The notes under the pieces are model-generated. The model searched no databases. It was not told the DNA's origin and worked only from the letters and a program-made list of their open reading frames with translations. A program made the position numbers and the translations under genes. 64,000 nt of DNA from Pseudomonadota bacterium (lineage in GTDB: Bacteria; Pseudomonadota; Gammaproteobacteria; Burkholderiales; Thiobacillaceae): positions 1 to 64,000 of the forward strand of contig JAJZPG010000009.1 in NCBI GenBank assembly GCA_021811235.1, read 5' to 3'. Shown one piece after another: positions 8,359 through 16,745 of this stretch (positions are counted from its first letter, which is position 1; the number at the start of each line of letters is the position of its first letter).

Positions 8359-9292
8359 AGCCGGTTTTGTCGAAGGCGATCGGCAGGCCGTCGGGGCCGG
8401 TGACGGCGAGGCCGGGCCCGGCGGTGATGCGGCCGATGCGCGTCACCGCGATGCCGGCCTGTTCGGCCGCTGCGAGCACGGCATCGCGCCGGTCGGCAGG
8501 CGCGGTGAAGCAGAGCTCGTAGTCGTCGCCGCCGGCCAGTACGCACTCGCGCGTCACGGCCTCGTGCAGATAGTCCTGCACCACCGGCAGCGTCGGCAGG
8601 GCAGCGAATTCCAGGGTGGCGCCTACGCGGGAACGCTCGAGGATGTGGCCGAGGTCGCCCAGGAGTCCGTCGGAAATATCGATCGCGCTGGAGGCGATGC
8701 CGCGCAGCGCGATGCCGAGTTCCACCCGCGGCGTCGGCAGGTAGAGCGCGGGCAGCACGCGGGCGGCGTCGATCTGTTCCATGAAGAGTCGGCCCTGGCG
8801 GTAGGCCAGGGCCACCGCCGCCGAACCGATCACGCCGGACACCCAGACGTCGTCGCCAATCCGTGCGCCGTCGCGGCGCAGTGCCTGCCCCGGTGGCACC
8901 TCGCCTATGGCCGTGATGCTGATGGTAAGCGGGCCGCGCGTGGTGTCGCCGCCGACGAGCTCGATACCGTGCATGTCGGCCATGCGGAAGAAGCCGCGCG
9001 CGAAGGCGGCGAGCCAGGCCTCGTCCGCCGCCGGCAGGGCGATCGCCAGGGTGGCCCAGCGCGGCGTCGCGCCCATCGCCGCGAGGTCCGACAGGTTCAC
9101 TGCCAGCGACTTGTGGCCGAGGCCTGCGGGACTGTCCTGCGGCGCGAAATGGCGGCCTTCGAGCAGCATGTCGGAAGTCACCGCGAGCTGCATACCGGGC
9201 GACGGCGCCAGCAGCGCGCAGTCGTCGCCCACGCCCAGCACCGCGCCGGGGGTGGCGCGGGTGAAGTGGCGGGCGATGAGGTCGAATTCCAT
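8339..9292 (-). CDS. thiL: Thiamine-monophosphate kinase
   Basis: Phosphorylates thiamine monophosphate to the active cofactor thiamine pyrophosphate using ATP. The 317-residue product has the PurM-like two-domain pattern: GVGDDCALLAP near residue 20 for metal and nucleotide, SDMLLEGRHF, KSLAVNLSDLAAMGATP, ELVGGDTTRGP, AIDISDGLLGDLGHI and AGGDDYELCF. It overlaps pgpA. nusB lies upstream, separated by a heptamer array, the usual ribH-nusB-thiL-pgpA order. Confidence 0.95.
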   Translation of the reverse strand: MEFDLIARHFTRATPGAVLGVGDDCALLAPSPGMQLAVTSDMLLEGRHFAPQDSPAGLGHKSLAVNLSDLAAMGATPRWATLAIALPAADEAWLAAFARGFFRMADMHGIELVGGDTTRGPLTISITAIGEVPPGQALRRDGARIGDDVWVSGVIGSAAVALAYRQGRLFMEQIDAARVLPALYLPTPRVELGIALRGIASSAIDISDGLLGDLGHILERSRVGATLEFAALPTLPVVQDYLHEAVTRECVLAGGDDYELCFTAPADRRDAVLAAAEQAGIAVTRIGRITAGPGLAVTGPDGLPIAFDKTGYDHFPA

Positions 9293-9294
9293 TT

Positions 9295-9426
9295 TTAGGG
9301 ATTAGGATCTAGGGGCTAGGATTTAGGGGGTGTGCGGCTAGGCCGCGCTTGATGAATTCGAAAACTGCCGCATGCTTTTCCCTGACCCCTGACCCCTGAC
9401 CCCTAGTCCCTAAATCCTAGCCCCTG
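9295..9426. repeat. Paired heptamer arrays between nusB and thiL
   Basis: The left array (9297-9331) is five consecutive heptads: TAGGGAT, TAGGATC, TAGGGGC, TAGGATT, TAGGGGG. The right array (9381-9426) is the reverse orientation: CCTGACC three times, then CCTAGTC, CCTAAAT, CCTAGCC. They flank a core of about 50 bases. The right array contains the nusB stop codon and the left array begins just before the thiL start. The transcript could form a long hairpin between the two cistrons. Confidence 0.75.
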
Positions 9427-9854
9427 CTCTTAGCCGCCTCGATCTCCACCGCGCGCACGTCCTGCGCCAGCTTGTCGAGCACGCCGTTGATGTATTTGTG
9501 GCCGTCGGTGCCGCCGAATTTCTTGGCGAGTTCGACGCCCTCGTTGATGGCGACGCGCCACGGCACGTCGGGACAGTGCAGCAGTTCGTACGCGCCGATC
9601 AGCAGGATGCCGCGCTCGATAGGCGACAGTTCGGCAACCGGGCGGTCGAGCAGCGGCGCGATGCGCGAGCTCAGCATGTCCTCCTCCTTCAGCACGCCGT
9701 AGAGCAGGGTGCGGAAGTAGTCCTCGTCGGCGCGCTTGAACTGTTCGTCTTCCTTGAGATTGGAGGCGATGAGCGTGACGTCGGCGCCGCCCATCATCCA
9801 GGCGTAGACGCCTTGCAGCGTGAATTCGCGTGCGACTTTGCGGGATCCGGCCAT
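9417..9854 (-). CDS. nusB: Transcription antitermination factor NusB
   Basis: Binds boxA RNA with NusE (S10) and supports antitermination, chiefly of rRNA operons. The 145-residue all-helical product shows SRKVAREFTLQGVYAW at the N-terminus, DEDYFRTLLYGVL, LDRPVAELSPIERGILLIGA and AINEGVELAKKFGGTDGHKY near the C-terminus. The start ATG is at 9854. ribH lies 110 bp upstream; the gap holds a C-rich/G-rich inverted repeat. Its stop codon lies inside a heptamer array. Confidence 0.95.
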   Translation of the reverse strand: MAGSRKVAREFTLQGVYAWMMGGADVTLIASNLKEDEQFKRADEDYFRTLLYGVLKEEDMLSSRIAPLLDRPVAELSPIERGILLIGAYELLHCPDVPWRVAINEGVELAKKFGGTDGHKYINGVLDKLAQDVRAVEIEAAKSRG

Positions 9855-9964
9855 TTAACGTAAACCTCGCGCAGCGAGACTAAATCCCCCTCTCCCTCTG
9901 GGGGAGGGCGGGGTGGGGGAAACGGTCAGGGTGAGTGTCATCATCAAGGGGCTCGCCGTGACAG

Positions 9965-10432
9965 TCAGAGGCGCTTCAGGAGGTTGGCCATCTCGATCGC
10001 CACGCGCGCGGCGTCGCGGCCCTTCTCGGCCATGCGCACGTGGGCCTGTTCCTCGGTGTCGACGGTGAGGATGGCGTTGGCGATCGGCACGCCGGTTTCC
10101 AGCTGCACGTCGAGAATGCCGCGCGAGGATTCGTTGGAGACGACTTCGAAATGGTAGGTGTCGCCGCGCACCACGGCGCCGATCGCGATCAGCGCGTCGT
10201 ACTTGCCGGACTGCGCCATCTTCTGCAGCACCAGCGGATGTTCGAGCGCGCCGGGCACGTCGACCAGCAGCACGTCGTCGCGGGCGACGCCGAGGCGGTC
10301 GAGCTCGGTCTCGCACGACGACAGCAGGCCCTCGCAGATGTCCTTGTTGAAGCGGCTCATGACGATGCCGATCTTGAGGCCCTTGCCCTGGTAGATCGGG
10401 TCGAGTTCGGAAATGTCGGCGCTGGTTCCCAT
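9965..10432 (-). CDS. ribH: 6,7-dimethyl-8-ribityllumazine synthase
   Basis: Condenses 5-amino-6-ribitylaminouracil with dihydroxybutanone phosphate to the lumazine precursor of riboflavin; forms a 60-mer or smaller shell. The 155-residue product has the expected length and motifs: [55 protein letters not shown] with the catalytic His, and [18 protein letters not shown]. It stands 21 bp after the ribBA stop on the same strand, within the ribE-ribBA-ribH-nusB run. Confidence 0.96.
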   Translation of the reverse strand: MGTSADISELDPIYQGKGLKIGIVMSRFNKDICEGLLSSCETELDRLGVARDDVLLVDVPGALEHPLVLQKMAQSGKYDALIAIGAVVRGDTYHFEVVSNESSRGILDVQLETGVPIANAILTVDTEEQAHVRMAEKGRDAARVAIEMANLLKRL

Positions 10433-10453
10433 GATGCGGTCCTCAATGAATGG

Positions 10454-11539
10454 TTAGGCTTTTTCAGAATAGCCGGTGACTTCCAGCCCGAAGCCGTCCA
10501 TCGCCGGCATCTTGCGCGGGCTGGCCAGGAGCTTCATCTTGCCGACGCCGAGGTCGCGCAGGATCTGCGCGCCGATGCCGTAGTCGCGCAGGTCGTATTT
10601 GCGGCTGTCGACCGGCGGGGGATTGATGCGGTGCAGCAGCGCATCGGCCGTTTCGGGCCGATGCAATAAAACCAGCACGCCGGACTGCGATTCCGCGATG
10701 CGCTCCATCGCGCCCATGATCGGCCACGAGTGGCCGCCGCCGGTGACGTCGAGAAAATCCATCACGCTCAAGGGTTCGTGCACGCGGACCAGGGTTTCCT
10801 GGTCGGCGTGGATCTCGCCCTTGACCAGCGCAAGGTGGGTTTCGCGCGCGCTGGTATCGCGGTAGGCGATCAGGCGGAACGCACCGTACACGGTCTGGAT
10901 CAGGCGGTCGGCGGCGCGTTCGACCAGGCTCTCGGTCTGGTTGCGGTAATGGATGAGATCGGCGATGGCGCCGATCTTCAGGCCGTGCTCCTGCGCGAAC
11001 GGAATCAGGTCGGGCAGGCGCGCCATGGTGCCGTCGTCCTTGAGGATTTCGCAGATCACCGACGCCGGTTCGAGCCCGGCGAGCCCGGCGAGGTCGCAGC
11101 CGGCTTCGGTGTGGCCGGCGCGCACCAGCACGCCGCCGGGCTGTGCGCGCAGCGGAAAGATGTGGCCGGGCTGGATGATGTCGGTCGGCTTGGCGTCCTT
11201 CTTCACCGCGGCCTGGATGGTGACCGCGCGGTCGGTGGCGGAGATGCCGGTGGTCACGCCCTCGGCCGCTTCGATCGACACGGTGAACGCGGTGCCGTGC
11301 GGGGTCTGGTTGTCGGAGACCATCTGCTTCAGGCCGAGCTGGCGGCAGCGATGGTCGGTCAGCGTCAGGCAGATCAGGCCGCGGCCGTACTTGGCCATGA
11401 AGTTGATCGCGTCGGGGGTGACGTGCTCGGCGGCCATCACCAGGTCGCCCTCGTTTTCGCGGTCTTCCTCGTCGACCAGCACGACCATGCGCCCGGCCTT
11501 GAGTTCTTCGATGATTTCCAGGGTGGAGGCGAGGCTCAT
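10454..11539 (-). CDS. ribB: 3,4-dihydroxy-2-butanone 4-phosphate synthase with degenerate GTP cyclohydrolase II domain
   Basis: Residues 1-205 are a complete RibB domain making dihydroxybutanone phosphate from ribulose 5-phosphate: VDEEDRENEGDLVMAAEH, NFMAKYGRGLICL, DRAVTIQAAV, GHIFPLRAQPGGVLVRAGHT and EAGCDLAGLAG. Residues 206-361 align in position with GTP cyclohydrolase II, but the zinc motif (C-x-GD...RCDCG) is replaced by SVMDFLDVTGGGHSWP without cysteines, and the RQEGRGIG substrate loop is absent. The second domain therefore cannot be a normal zinc-dependent cyclohydrolase, and a separate ribA is expected elsewhere. It overlaps ribE by one base (TGATG). Such RibBA-like fusions with a decayed second half are known in proteobacteria. 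Confidence 0.93.
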   Translation of the reverse strand: MSLASTLEIIEELKAGRMVVLVDEEDRENEGDLVMAAEHVTPDAINFMAKYGRGLICLTLTDHRCRQLGLKQMVSDNQTPHGTAFTVSIEAAEGVTTGISATDRAVTIQAAVKKDAKPTDIIQPGHIFPLRAQPGGVLVRAGHTEAGCDLAGLAGLEPASVICEILKDDGTMARLPDLIPFAQEHGLKIGAIADLIHYRNQTESLVERAADRLIQTVYGAFRLIAYRDTSARETHLALVKGEIHADQETLVRVHEPLSVMDFLDVTGGGHSWPIMGAMERIAESQSGVLVLLHRPETADALLHRINPPPVDSRKYDLRDYGIGAQILRDLGVGKMKLLASPRKMPAMDGFGLEVTGYSEKA

Positions 11540-12144
11540 CAGTCTTTATCCGTTGTATTCGTGAATTGCATCATGCGCTCGACGTAGCGCGCGATCATGT
11601 CGACTTCGAGGTTGATGCGGGTGCCGGCCTTGAAGTGCTTGAGCGTCGTCATTTCCAGCGTGTGCGGGATGAGGTTGAGCGCGAAGCGCGCGCCTTCGAC
11701 GTGGTTGACCGTCAGCGACACGCCGTTCACCGTGATCGAGCCCTTGCGGATGATGTAGCGCGCGAGTTCGCCCGGTGCGTCGATCTCCAGCAGGTGGGAC
11801 TCGCCCACCGGGGTGAAGCGGTGCACCGTGCCGACGCCGTCGACGTGGCCGGAGACCAGGTGCCCGCCCAGCCGGTCGGCCAGGCGCAGCGCCTTTTCCA
11901 GGTTGACTTCCGCGCCTGGCGCGAAGCCCTCGGTGCAGCGCAGCGTCTCCGCGGAAACGTCGACGGTGAAGCTGCCGGGCGTCAGCGCCACCACGGTGAG
12001 GCAGACGCCGTTGACCGCGATGCTGTCGCCCAGGGCGACGTCGGAAAAATCAAGTCCGCCGCCCGTGATGATCATGCGCGCGTCGGCGCCGCGTGCTTCG
12101 TATTCGTGGATGCGGCCGATGGCCTGGATGATGCCGGTGAACAT
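11539..12144 (-). CDS. ribE: Riboflavin synthase, alpha subunit
   Basis: Dismutates two lumazine molecules into riboflavin and the pyrimidine precursor. The 201-residue product starts at the ATG at 12144, giving the invariant MFTGIIQAIGRI; an upstream in-frame start at 12240 would only add a non-conserved leader. The two lumazine-binding repeats are visible: DSIAVNGVCLTVVAL then FTVDVSAETLRCT, and GSITVNGVSLTVNHVEG then FALNLIPHTLEMTTL. GHLVSGHVDGVG links them. It is the first gene of the ribE-ribBA-ribH transcript. No FMN-riboswitch-like fold is evident in the 160 bases upstream. Confidence 0.96.
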   Translation of the reverse strand: MFTGIIQAIGRIHEYEARGADARMIITGGGLDFSDVALGDSIAVNGVCLTVVALTPGSFTVDVSAETLRCTEGFAPGAEVNLEKALRLADRLGGHLVSGHVDGVGTVHRFTPVGESHLLEIDAPGELARYIIRKGSITVNGVSLTVNHVEGARFALNLIPHTLEMTTLKHFKAGTRINLEVDMIARYVERMMQFTNTTDKD

Positions 12145-12264
12145 GGGTGGTGAGGCCTGCAGGTAGACCCGGCATTGTAGGCGTTTAGGGGGGGCGGGTG
12201 AACCCCGGCAGGCCCACTGCCAGGAAGGCGGGCGGGCCATATGAGGATATGCATGTCTTTATAT

Positions 12265-12273
12265 TGTTATAAT
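12265..12273 (+). promoter_or_regulatory. Extended -10 promoter for the nitronate monooxygenase gene
   Basis: TG (12265-12266), one base, then TATAAT (12268-12273) forms an extended -10 element, 31 bases before the ATG at 12304. No good -35 hexamer lies at the right distance, which is usual for extended -10 promoters. It lies in the divergent region between ribE and this gene. Confidence 0.5.
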
Positions 12274-12303
12274 GAGCGCTTTGCATGAAGCGAAAGTACC
12301 GGC

Positions 12304-13488
12304 ATGACGACGCCTCCCAACTTTGCCATCCGCGGCCACACCCTGCTGCCCATCGTTCAGGGCGGCATGGGCGTGGGCATCTCGGCCCATCGGCTGGCCG
12401 GTGCGGTGGCGCGCGCCGGGGCGGTGGGGACGATCGCCAGCATCGACCTGCGTCACCACCATGACGATCTCCTGGAACAGGCGAAGCATTGCCGCGACAA
12501 GGACGAACTCAACCGGTTGAACCTGATCGCGCTCGACCGCGAGATCAAGGCGGCGCTCGAGATCGCCGGCGGCCGCGGGCTGGTCGCGGTGAACGTGATG
12601 AAGGCGGTGGACGCGCATCCGGCCTATGTGAAGCAGGCCTGCGCTTCCGGCGCGCAGGCGATCGTGATGGGTGCGGGGCTGCCGCTCGATCTGCCTGAAC
12701 TCGCCGAAGGCTATCCCGACGTCGCGCTGATCCCCATCCTGTCGGACGCGCGCGGCGTCGCCATCGTGCTGAAGAAATGGGCGCGCCTGAAAAAATTTGG
12801 GAGCGGTGGCCGCCTGCCGGATGCGATCGTGATCGAGCATCCCCGCTATGCGGGCGGCCATCTCGGCGCGCCTAATCCGGCCGATCTTGCCAACGCGCGC
12901 TTCGACTTCGCCGAGGTGCTGCCCGGCATCTTCAAGGTGTTCGACGAGATGGGCATCGCGCGCGGGCAGATCCCGGTCATCGTGGGCGGCGGCATCAACA
13001 GCCACGAAAAGCTCCTGGCCGCGCTGGCGCTGGGTGCCTCCGCGGTGCAGGTCGGCACGCCGTTTGCCGTCACCGAGGAGGGCGACGCCCACCCCGAGTT
13101 CAAACGCGTGCTGGCGGAGGCGAAGCCCGAAGACATCGTCACGTTCATGAGCGTGGCAGGCCTGCCCGCGCGTGCGGTGAAGACCCCGTGGCTCGCCAAC
13201 TACCTCAGGCGCGAGGTCAAGCTGCAGGCCGTGGCCAAGGCCGATCCCGGCCGCTGTGCCATCGGCCTGCACTGCCTGACGCAATGCGGCCTGCGCGACG
13301 GCCTCGAAAAAGCCGGCCAGTTCTGCATCGATTCGCAGCTGGTCGCCGCGCTGAAGGGCGACGTCAGCAAGGGGCTGTTCTTCCGCGGCTCGGAAGCGCT
13401 GCCCTTCGGAAGCGACATCCGCCCTGTGGCGGACCTGATCCACTACTTCCTCACCGGCGAGAAGCGCGAACGCGTGGCGGCGGCGTGA
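12304..13488 (+). CDS. Nitronate monooxygenase family flavoprotein
   Basis: A 394-residue FMN-dependent TIM-barrel protein of the nitronate monooxygenase / 2-nitropropane dioxygenase family, which oxidises alkyl nitronates and also includes NAD(P)H:quinone reductases. Visible features: PIVQGGMGVGISAHRLAGAV at the start, VAVNVMKAVDAH, AIVMGAGLPLDLPE, DAIVIEHPRYAGGHLG with the His expected at the catalytic position, VIVGGGINSH and ALGASAVQVGTPFAVTEE for the FMN phosphate. A cysteine-rich C-terminal segment (RCAIGLHCLTQCGL) is an extension of one subgroup. The real substrate is not predictable. queD begins 2 bp after the stop, so the two are co-transcribed. The pair lies on the strand opposite to the riboflavin genes around it. 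Confidence 0.85.
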   Translation: MTTPPNFAIRGHTLLPIVQGGMGVGISAHRLAGAVARAGAVGTIASIDLRHHHDDLLEQAKHCRDKDELNRLNLIALDREIKAALEIAGGRGLVAVNVMKAVDAHPAYVKQACASGAQAIVMGAGLPLDLPELAEGYPDVALIPILSDARGVAIVLKKWARLKKFGSGGRLPDAIVIEHPRYAGGHLGAPNPADLANARFDFAEVLPGIFKVFDEMGIARGQIPVIVGGGINSHEKLLAALALGASAVQVGTPFAVTEEGDAHPEFKRVLAEAKPEDIVTFMSVAGLPARAVKTPWLANYLRREVKLQAVAKADPGRCAIGLHCLTQCGLRDGLEKAGQFCIDSQLVAALKGDVSKGLFFRGSEALPFGSDIRPVADLIHYFLTGEKRERVAAA

Positions 13489-13490
13489 GC

Positions 13491-13931
13491 ATGCGCATCA
13501 CCCGCCGGCTCGAATTCGACGCCGGCCACCGCATTCCCAACCATGCCAGCCAGTGCCGGCATCTGCACGGCCACCGCTACGCCATCGAGATCACGCTCGT
13601 CGGCGAAATCGTCCGCACCGAGGGGGCGGCGGACGAGGGCATGGTGATGGATTTTTCCGAGGTGAAGAATATCGCCAGGCGCGTGCTGGTCAGCCAGTGG
13701 GACCACGCCTTCCTGGTCCATCAGGGCGATCGGGCGGTGGTCGAGTTCCTGGCGACGCTGCCGGGCCACAAGACCGTCGTGCTGCCGGTCGTGCCCACTG
13801 CGGAGAACCTCGCCGCGGAGGCGTTCCGCCTGCTCGATCCAGCCTATCGCGACGCCTACGACACCCAGCTCAGGCTGGAACGCGTGCGTCTCTACGAGAC
13901 GCCGAACAACTGGGCAGACGCCACGCGCTAA
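13491..13931 (+). CDS. queD: 6-carboxy-5,6,7,8-tetrahydropterin synthase
   Basis: Second step of queuosine synthesis: converts dihydroneopterin triphosphate to 6-carboxytetrahydropterin. The 146-residue product starts at ATG 13491 directly after the preceding stop. The zinc histidines are in FDAGHRIPNH and CRHLHGHRYAIEI, with the catalytic Cys immediately before the second histidine motif. DFSEVKNIARRVL, WDHAFLV and PTAENLAAEAF follow the family pattern, and the final Glu of RLYET is present. The other queuosine genes are not in this window. Confidence 0.93.
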   Translation: MRITRRLEFDAGHRIPNHASQCRHLHGHRYAIEITLVGEIVRTEGAADEGMVMDFSEVKNIARRVLVSQWDHAFLVHQGDRAVVEFLATLPGHKTVVLPVVPTAENLAAEAFRLLDPAYRDAYDTQLRLERVRLYETPNNWADATR

Positions 13932-13937
13932 GCGCCC

Positions 13938-14687
13938 TCAATTGCGGCCGACGCGCAGGAACAGCGGCCACTGCAATTTTTTCGCGGCATGCGGCGCGCC
14001 CCACAGCGGCGCCAGTTCGGCCTGCAGCGCCGGCAGCGGGTCGTGTTCCCGTGCGGCCTGATAGCGCTTCACCGCCGACCAGGTGGAGAGGTAGTCCAGC
14101 AACCGCGGCAGCGTCCATTCGACCTCGATGAAAAATGGCGGCGCCGCGATTTCCGCGAACGGAAAATCCAGGCTGCGGTAGGCGTCGTCGATCAGGGCAC
14201 GTTCCGGCGGCCAGTACGGTCCGACGGTTTCGGCGTAGAAGCGCAGGAATGCTTCATCCATCTGCTCCGGCAACACCATGCGTCCGTAACCCCACAACGC
14301 GAGCAGGCCGCCGGGTTTCAGCACGCGCGCGACCTCGGCGTAGAAACGCGGCAGATCGAACCAGTGTGCCGCCTGTGCGACGGTCACGAGGTCGACGCTG
14401 CGGTCGGCTAGCCCGCTGGCTTCGGCGGGCGCCACCCGGTAGTCGACGGCGGGATGCGGCTCGGCGTGGCAGACCTGTTCGGCGGAGGCGTCGGTGGCGA
14501 CGACGCGGTGGAAATACGGCGCCAGCCCCAGTGCAGCCTGCCCGTTGCCGGTGGCGCAATCCCACGCGGCGTCGCGTTCGCTGCACCGGTCAGCGAGCCA
14601 GGCGAACAGTCCGGCCGGATAGTCGGGACGATAGGCCGCGTAGCGTCCGGCCGCCGACGAGAAATGGTCCTTGAAGGATGCACTCAT
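13938..14687 (-). CDS. SAM-dependent methyltransferase (class I, UbiE/Trm9-like)
   Basis: A 249-residue class I methyltransferase; the acceptor is unknown. Motif I is AAWDCATGNGQAALGL near residue 40, followed by VVATDASAEQV (post I), APAEASGLADRSVDLVTVAQ (motif II) and RVLKPGGLLALWGYG (motif III). The start ATG 14687 (MSASFKDHF) overlaps the ribD stop by four bases (ATGA), so it is translated with ribD and could act in the same transcript. It is convergent with queD. A related methyltransferase of similar layout occurs at 49341-50114. Confidence 0.85.
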   Translation of the reverse strand: MSASFKDHFSSAAGRYAAYRPDYPAGLFAWLADRCSERDAAWDCATGNGQAALGLAPYFHRVVATDASAEQVCHAEPHPAVDYRVAPAEASGLADRSVDLVTVAQAAHWFDLPRFYAEVARVLKPGGLLALWGYGRMVLPEQMDEAFLRFYAETVGPYWPPERALIDDAYRSLDFPFAEIAAPPFFIEVEWTLPRLLDYLSTWSAVKRYQAAREHDPLPALQAELAPLWGAPHAAKKLQWPLFLRVGRN

Positions 14688-15763
14688 GCCGGCCGCAGCG
14701 TCAGACGCAGGTCGCCGCCGACCTGCCGCACGTCGGCCAGCGCGAAGCGTGCGGCGTCGGCCAGCGTGGAGAGCGGCGGCATCGCGAACAGCCCGCGTGC
14801 GGTGTCGCCCACCGCCATCGGCGCCACGTAGGCCACCCATTCGTCGACCCGTCCGGCCGCGAGCAGCGCGCCGTTGAGCGCGGCGCCGGCCTCGACGTGC
14901 AGCTCGTTGACGCCGCGCTGCGCCAGCAGCGTCAGCAGGGCATCGAGATCGACGCGGCCGTCGGCGCCCGGCAGTTCGACCACCTCGGCGCCGGAGGCTT
15001 CGAGCGCGACGCGCGCAACGGGGTCGGCGCGGTGGCAGGCGACGAGCGCGGGCAGGATCGTCGCGTCCGGCGGGGTGCGCAATCCGGAATCGACGACCAC
15101 GCGCAGCGGCTGCCGGCCGATGTCGAAGTCGCGCACGTTCATGCGCGGGTTGTCGGCGAGCACGGTGCCGCTGCCGGTGAGAATGGCGCAGGCGCGGGCG
15201 CGCAGGCGCTGCACGTCGGCGCGCGCGGCCTCACCGGTGATCCATTGCGAGGCGCCGTTGGCGAGCGCGGTCTTGCCGTCGAGCGTGGATGCGGTCTTCA
15301 ACCGCACCCACGGGCCGCCTCGCGTCATGCGCGAGATGAAACCAGGATTGAGCGCGCGTGCCTCGGCCTCCAGCAACCCGACTTCGGCCTGGACGCCGGC
15401 CAGCGTCAGCATGGCAATGCCGCCGCCCGCGACCAGCGGATTGGGGTCGGTCATCGCCGCCACCACGCGTGCGACGCCGGCGTTGACGAGCGCCTCGGCG
15501 CACGGCGGGGTGCGGCCGTGATGCGAGCAGGGTTCCAGCGTGACGTAGACGGTGGCGCCGCGCGCCGCGCCGCCTGCGGCTTTCAGCGCGTGGACTTCGG
15601 CGTGCGGCGTGCCCGCGCGCTCATGCCAGCCCTCGCCGACGACGTGTCCATCCTTGACGATGACGCAGCCGACGCGCGGGTTGGGGCTGGTGGTGAAGAG
15701 GCCGCGCGCTGCGAGCTGCAGGGCACGCGCCATGTGAAGGGAATCGGCGGCGGAAAATCTCAT
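14684..15763 (-). CDS. ribD: Bifunctional riboflavin deaminase/reductase
   Basis: Deaminates the pyrimidine product of GTP cyclohydrolase II and then reduces its ribosyl side chain with NADPH. The 359-residue product has both domains. The deaminase (1-145) carries zinc ligands in GTPHAEVHAL and TLEPCSHHGRTPPC. The reductase (150-359) has WVRLKTASTLDGKTALANG, ASQWITG, SGTVLADNP and an ELHVEAGAALNGALL segment. It heads the ribD-methyltransferase pair. The rest of the riboflavin genes lie downstream on the same strand but beyond the inverted nitronate monooxygenase/queD insertion. Confidence 0.96.
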   Translation of the reverse strand: MRFSAADSLHMARALQLAARGLFTTSPNPRVGCVIVKDGHVVGEGWHERAGTPHAEVHALKAAGGAARGATVYVTLEPCSHHGRTPPCAEALVNAGVARVVAAMTDPNPLVAGGGIAMLTLAGVQAEVGLLEAEARALNPGFISRMTRGGPWVRLKTASTLDGKTALANGASQWITGEAARADVQRLRARACAILTGSGTVLADNPRMNVRDFDIGRQPLRVVVDSGLRTPPDATILPALVACHRADPVARVALEASGAEVVELPGADGRVDLDALLTLLAQRGVNELHVEAGAALNGALLAAGRVDEWVAYVAPMAVGDTARGLFAMPPLSTLADAARFALADVRQVGGDLRLTLRPA

Positions 15764-15875
15764 CTCCGTGCGGGCAAAATGTGCGACCGCGTGAACATAG
15801 CACGGCTGGCCGTGCGCCGGTCAGGCCGGGGGCAATTTTGCGGACTGGATGCGGGCATCCGGACCCGCACCCGAG

Positions 15876-15899
15876 AAAAACGCCCCGCAAGGGGGCGTC
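15876..15899 (-). terminator. Rho-independent terminator after the carbonic anhydrase gene
   Basis: On the minus strand ACGCCCC, loop CTTGC, GGGGCGT is followed by TTTTCTC. It stands about 35 bases past the carbonic anhydrase stop and about 110 bases before the ribD start, separating the two transcripts. Confidence 0.8.
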
Positions 15900-15934
15900 G
15901 GCGACCGCTCAACCCGTTGCCGGGCAGGCGTCGA

Positions 15935-16675
15935 TCAAAGGTGCTCGATCACCTCGCGGCCGTTCAGCGGCTGCACCGGGCGGGCATTGTGCTTGTACAG
16001 CTTGTGCAGCAGGCCGATTTGCGCGCGCGAGGCCTCGACGGGGGTCTTCAGCACATACCAGGCCACGCCTTCCGAGCAGGGCGGCGTGGTGAGCGAACCC
16101 TGGAAGTGGTAGTAACCATGCTTTGCGGGCAACAGATCGGCGGGGTTGAACTGCACGCTTTCGACCTTGTGCTCCGGCCCGGCGCCGACAGGCATGTTGT
16201 CGAACACGGTCTTCAGCGCCGCATTTTCATGCCCCGCCTTGAACAGCACGGCGACCACGGCGAGCTTGCCCGCCTCGTCCTTGTGCACCAGGTGCGCCAC
16301 CAGGTCGTAGGCCTTGCCCCGGATGCGTTCCTCGCTCGGGGTGTGGAAATGGAGCTGCGCGAGCGTGTAGGCGTGGCCGCCGATCGTCAGCGTCCCGCTG
16401 CCGGCCCCGTTGACCTGCACCGTGTGGCCGTTGTTGATGATGGCAAGCGGGGCGGCCTGGTAGGCGAATCCCAGATCGGGGGCGTCGGCCTTGCGCTTGG
16501 CGCCGCGGATGTCGATCGGCGACTGCGCATGGCCGAGCTTGCACTCGGAGAAACTCTTGTCCAGTTCGGCCCAGTGGGCGGGGCCGTGTTTGCCCTCGTA
16601 GGTCCAGTGCGGACCTTCCGCATAGGCAGTGAGGCACAGGCAGGACAGGGCAATGGCGGACAGGCGGTGCAGCAT
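15935..16675 (-). CDS. Periplasmic alpha-type carbonic anhydrase
   Basis: Interconverts CO2 and bicarbonate. The 246-residue product begins with a Sec signal peptide (MLHRLSAIALSCLCLTAYA, then EG) and is therefore periplasmic. The alpha-family core is complete: AQSPIDIRGA near residue 50, the zinc histidines in QLHFHTPSE and AHLVH, NNGHTVQVN, and YHFQGSLTTPPCSEGVAWYV with the substrate-pocket Thr. Two cysteines (SECKLGH and PPCSEG) can form the usual disulfide. Alpha-class enzymes in the periplasm of autotrophs help supply inorganic carbon, which fits a CO2-fixing sulfur oxidiser. It sits between nrdR and ribD, normally adjacent in this group, and has its own terminator. Confidence 0.95.
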   Translation of the reverse strand: MLHRLSAIALSCLCLTAYAEGPHWTYEGKHGPAHWAELDKSFSECKLGHAQSPIDIRGAKRKADAPDLGFAYQAAPLAIINNGHTVQVNGAGSGTLTIGGHAYTLAQLHFHTPSEERIRGKAYDLVAHLVHKDEAGKLAVVAVLFKAGHENAALKTVFDNMPVGAGPEHKVESVQFNPADLLPAKHGYYHFQGSLTTPPCSEGVAWYVLKTPVEASRAQIGLLHKLYKHNARPVQPLNGREVIEHL

Positions 16676-16745
16676 CGGGTTCTCCCTCGGTTGACGAAAA
16701 TGGGGAGTATGGAGACCCGAAGATTAAGAAAACCTTAAGGACAGG

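Noticed and set aside
12145-12300. FMN riboswitch upstream of ribE
   Set aside because: No conserved RFN segments or multi-helix fold could be traced in the leader.
14678-16738. 686-codon open frame antisense to ribD and the carbonic anhydrase gene
   Set aside because: His/Arg/Gly-rich shadow; the minus-strand genes have clear family motifs.
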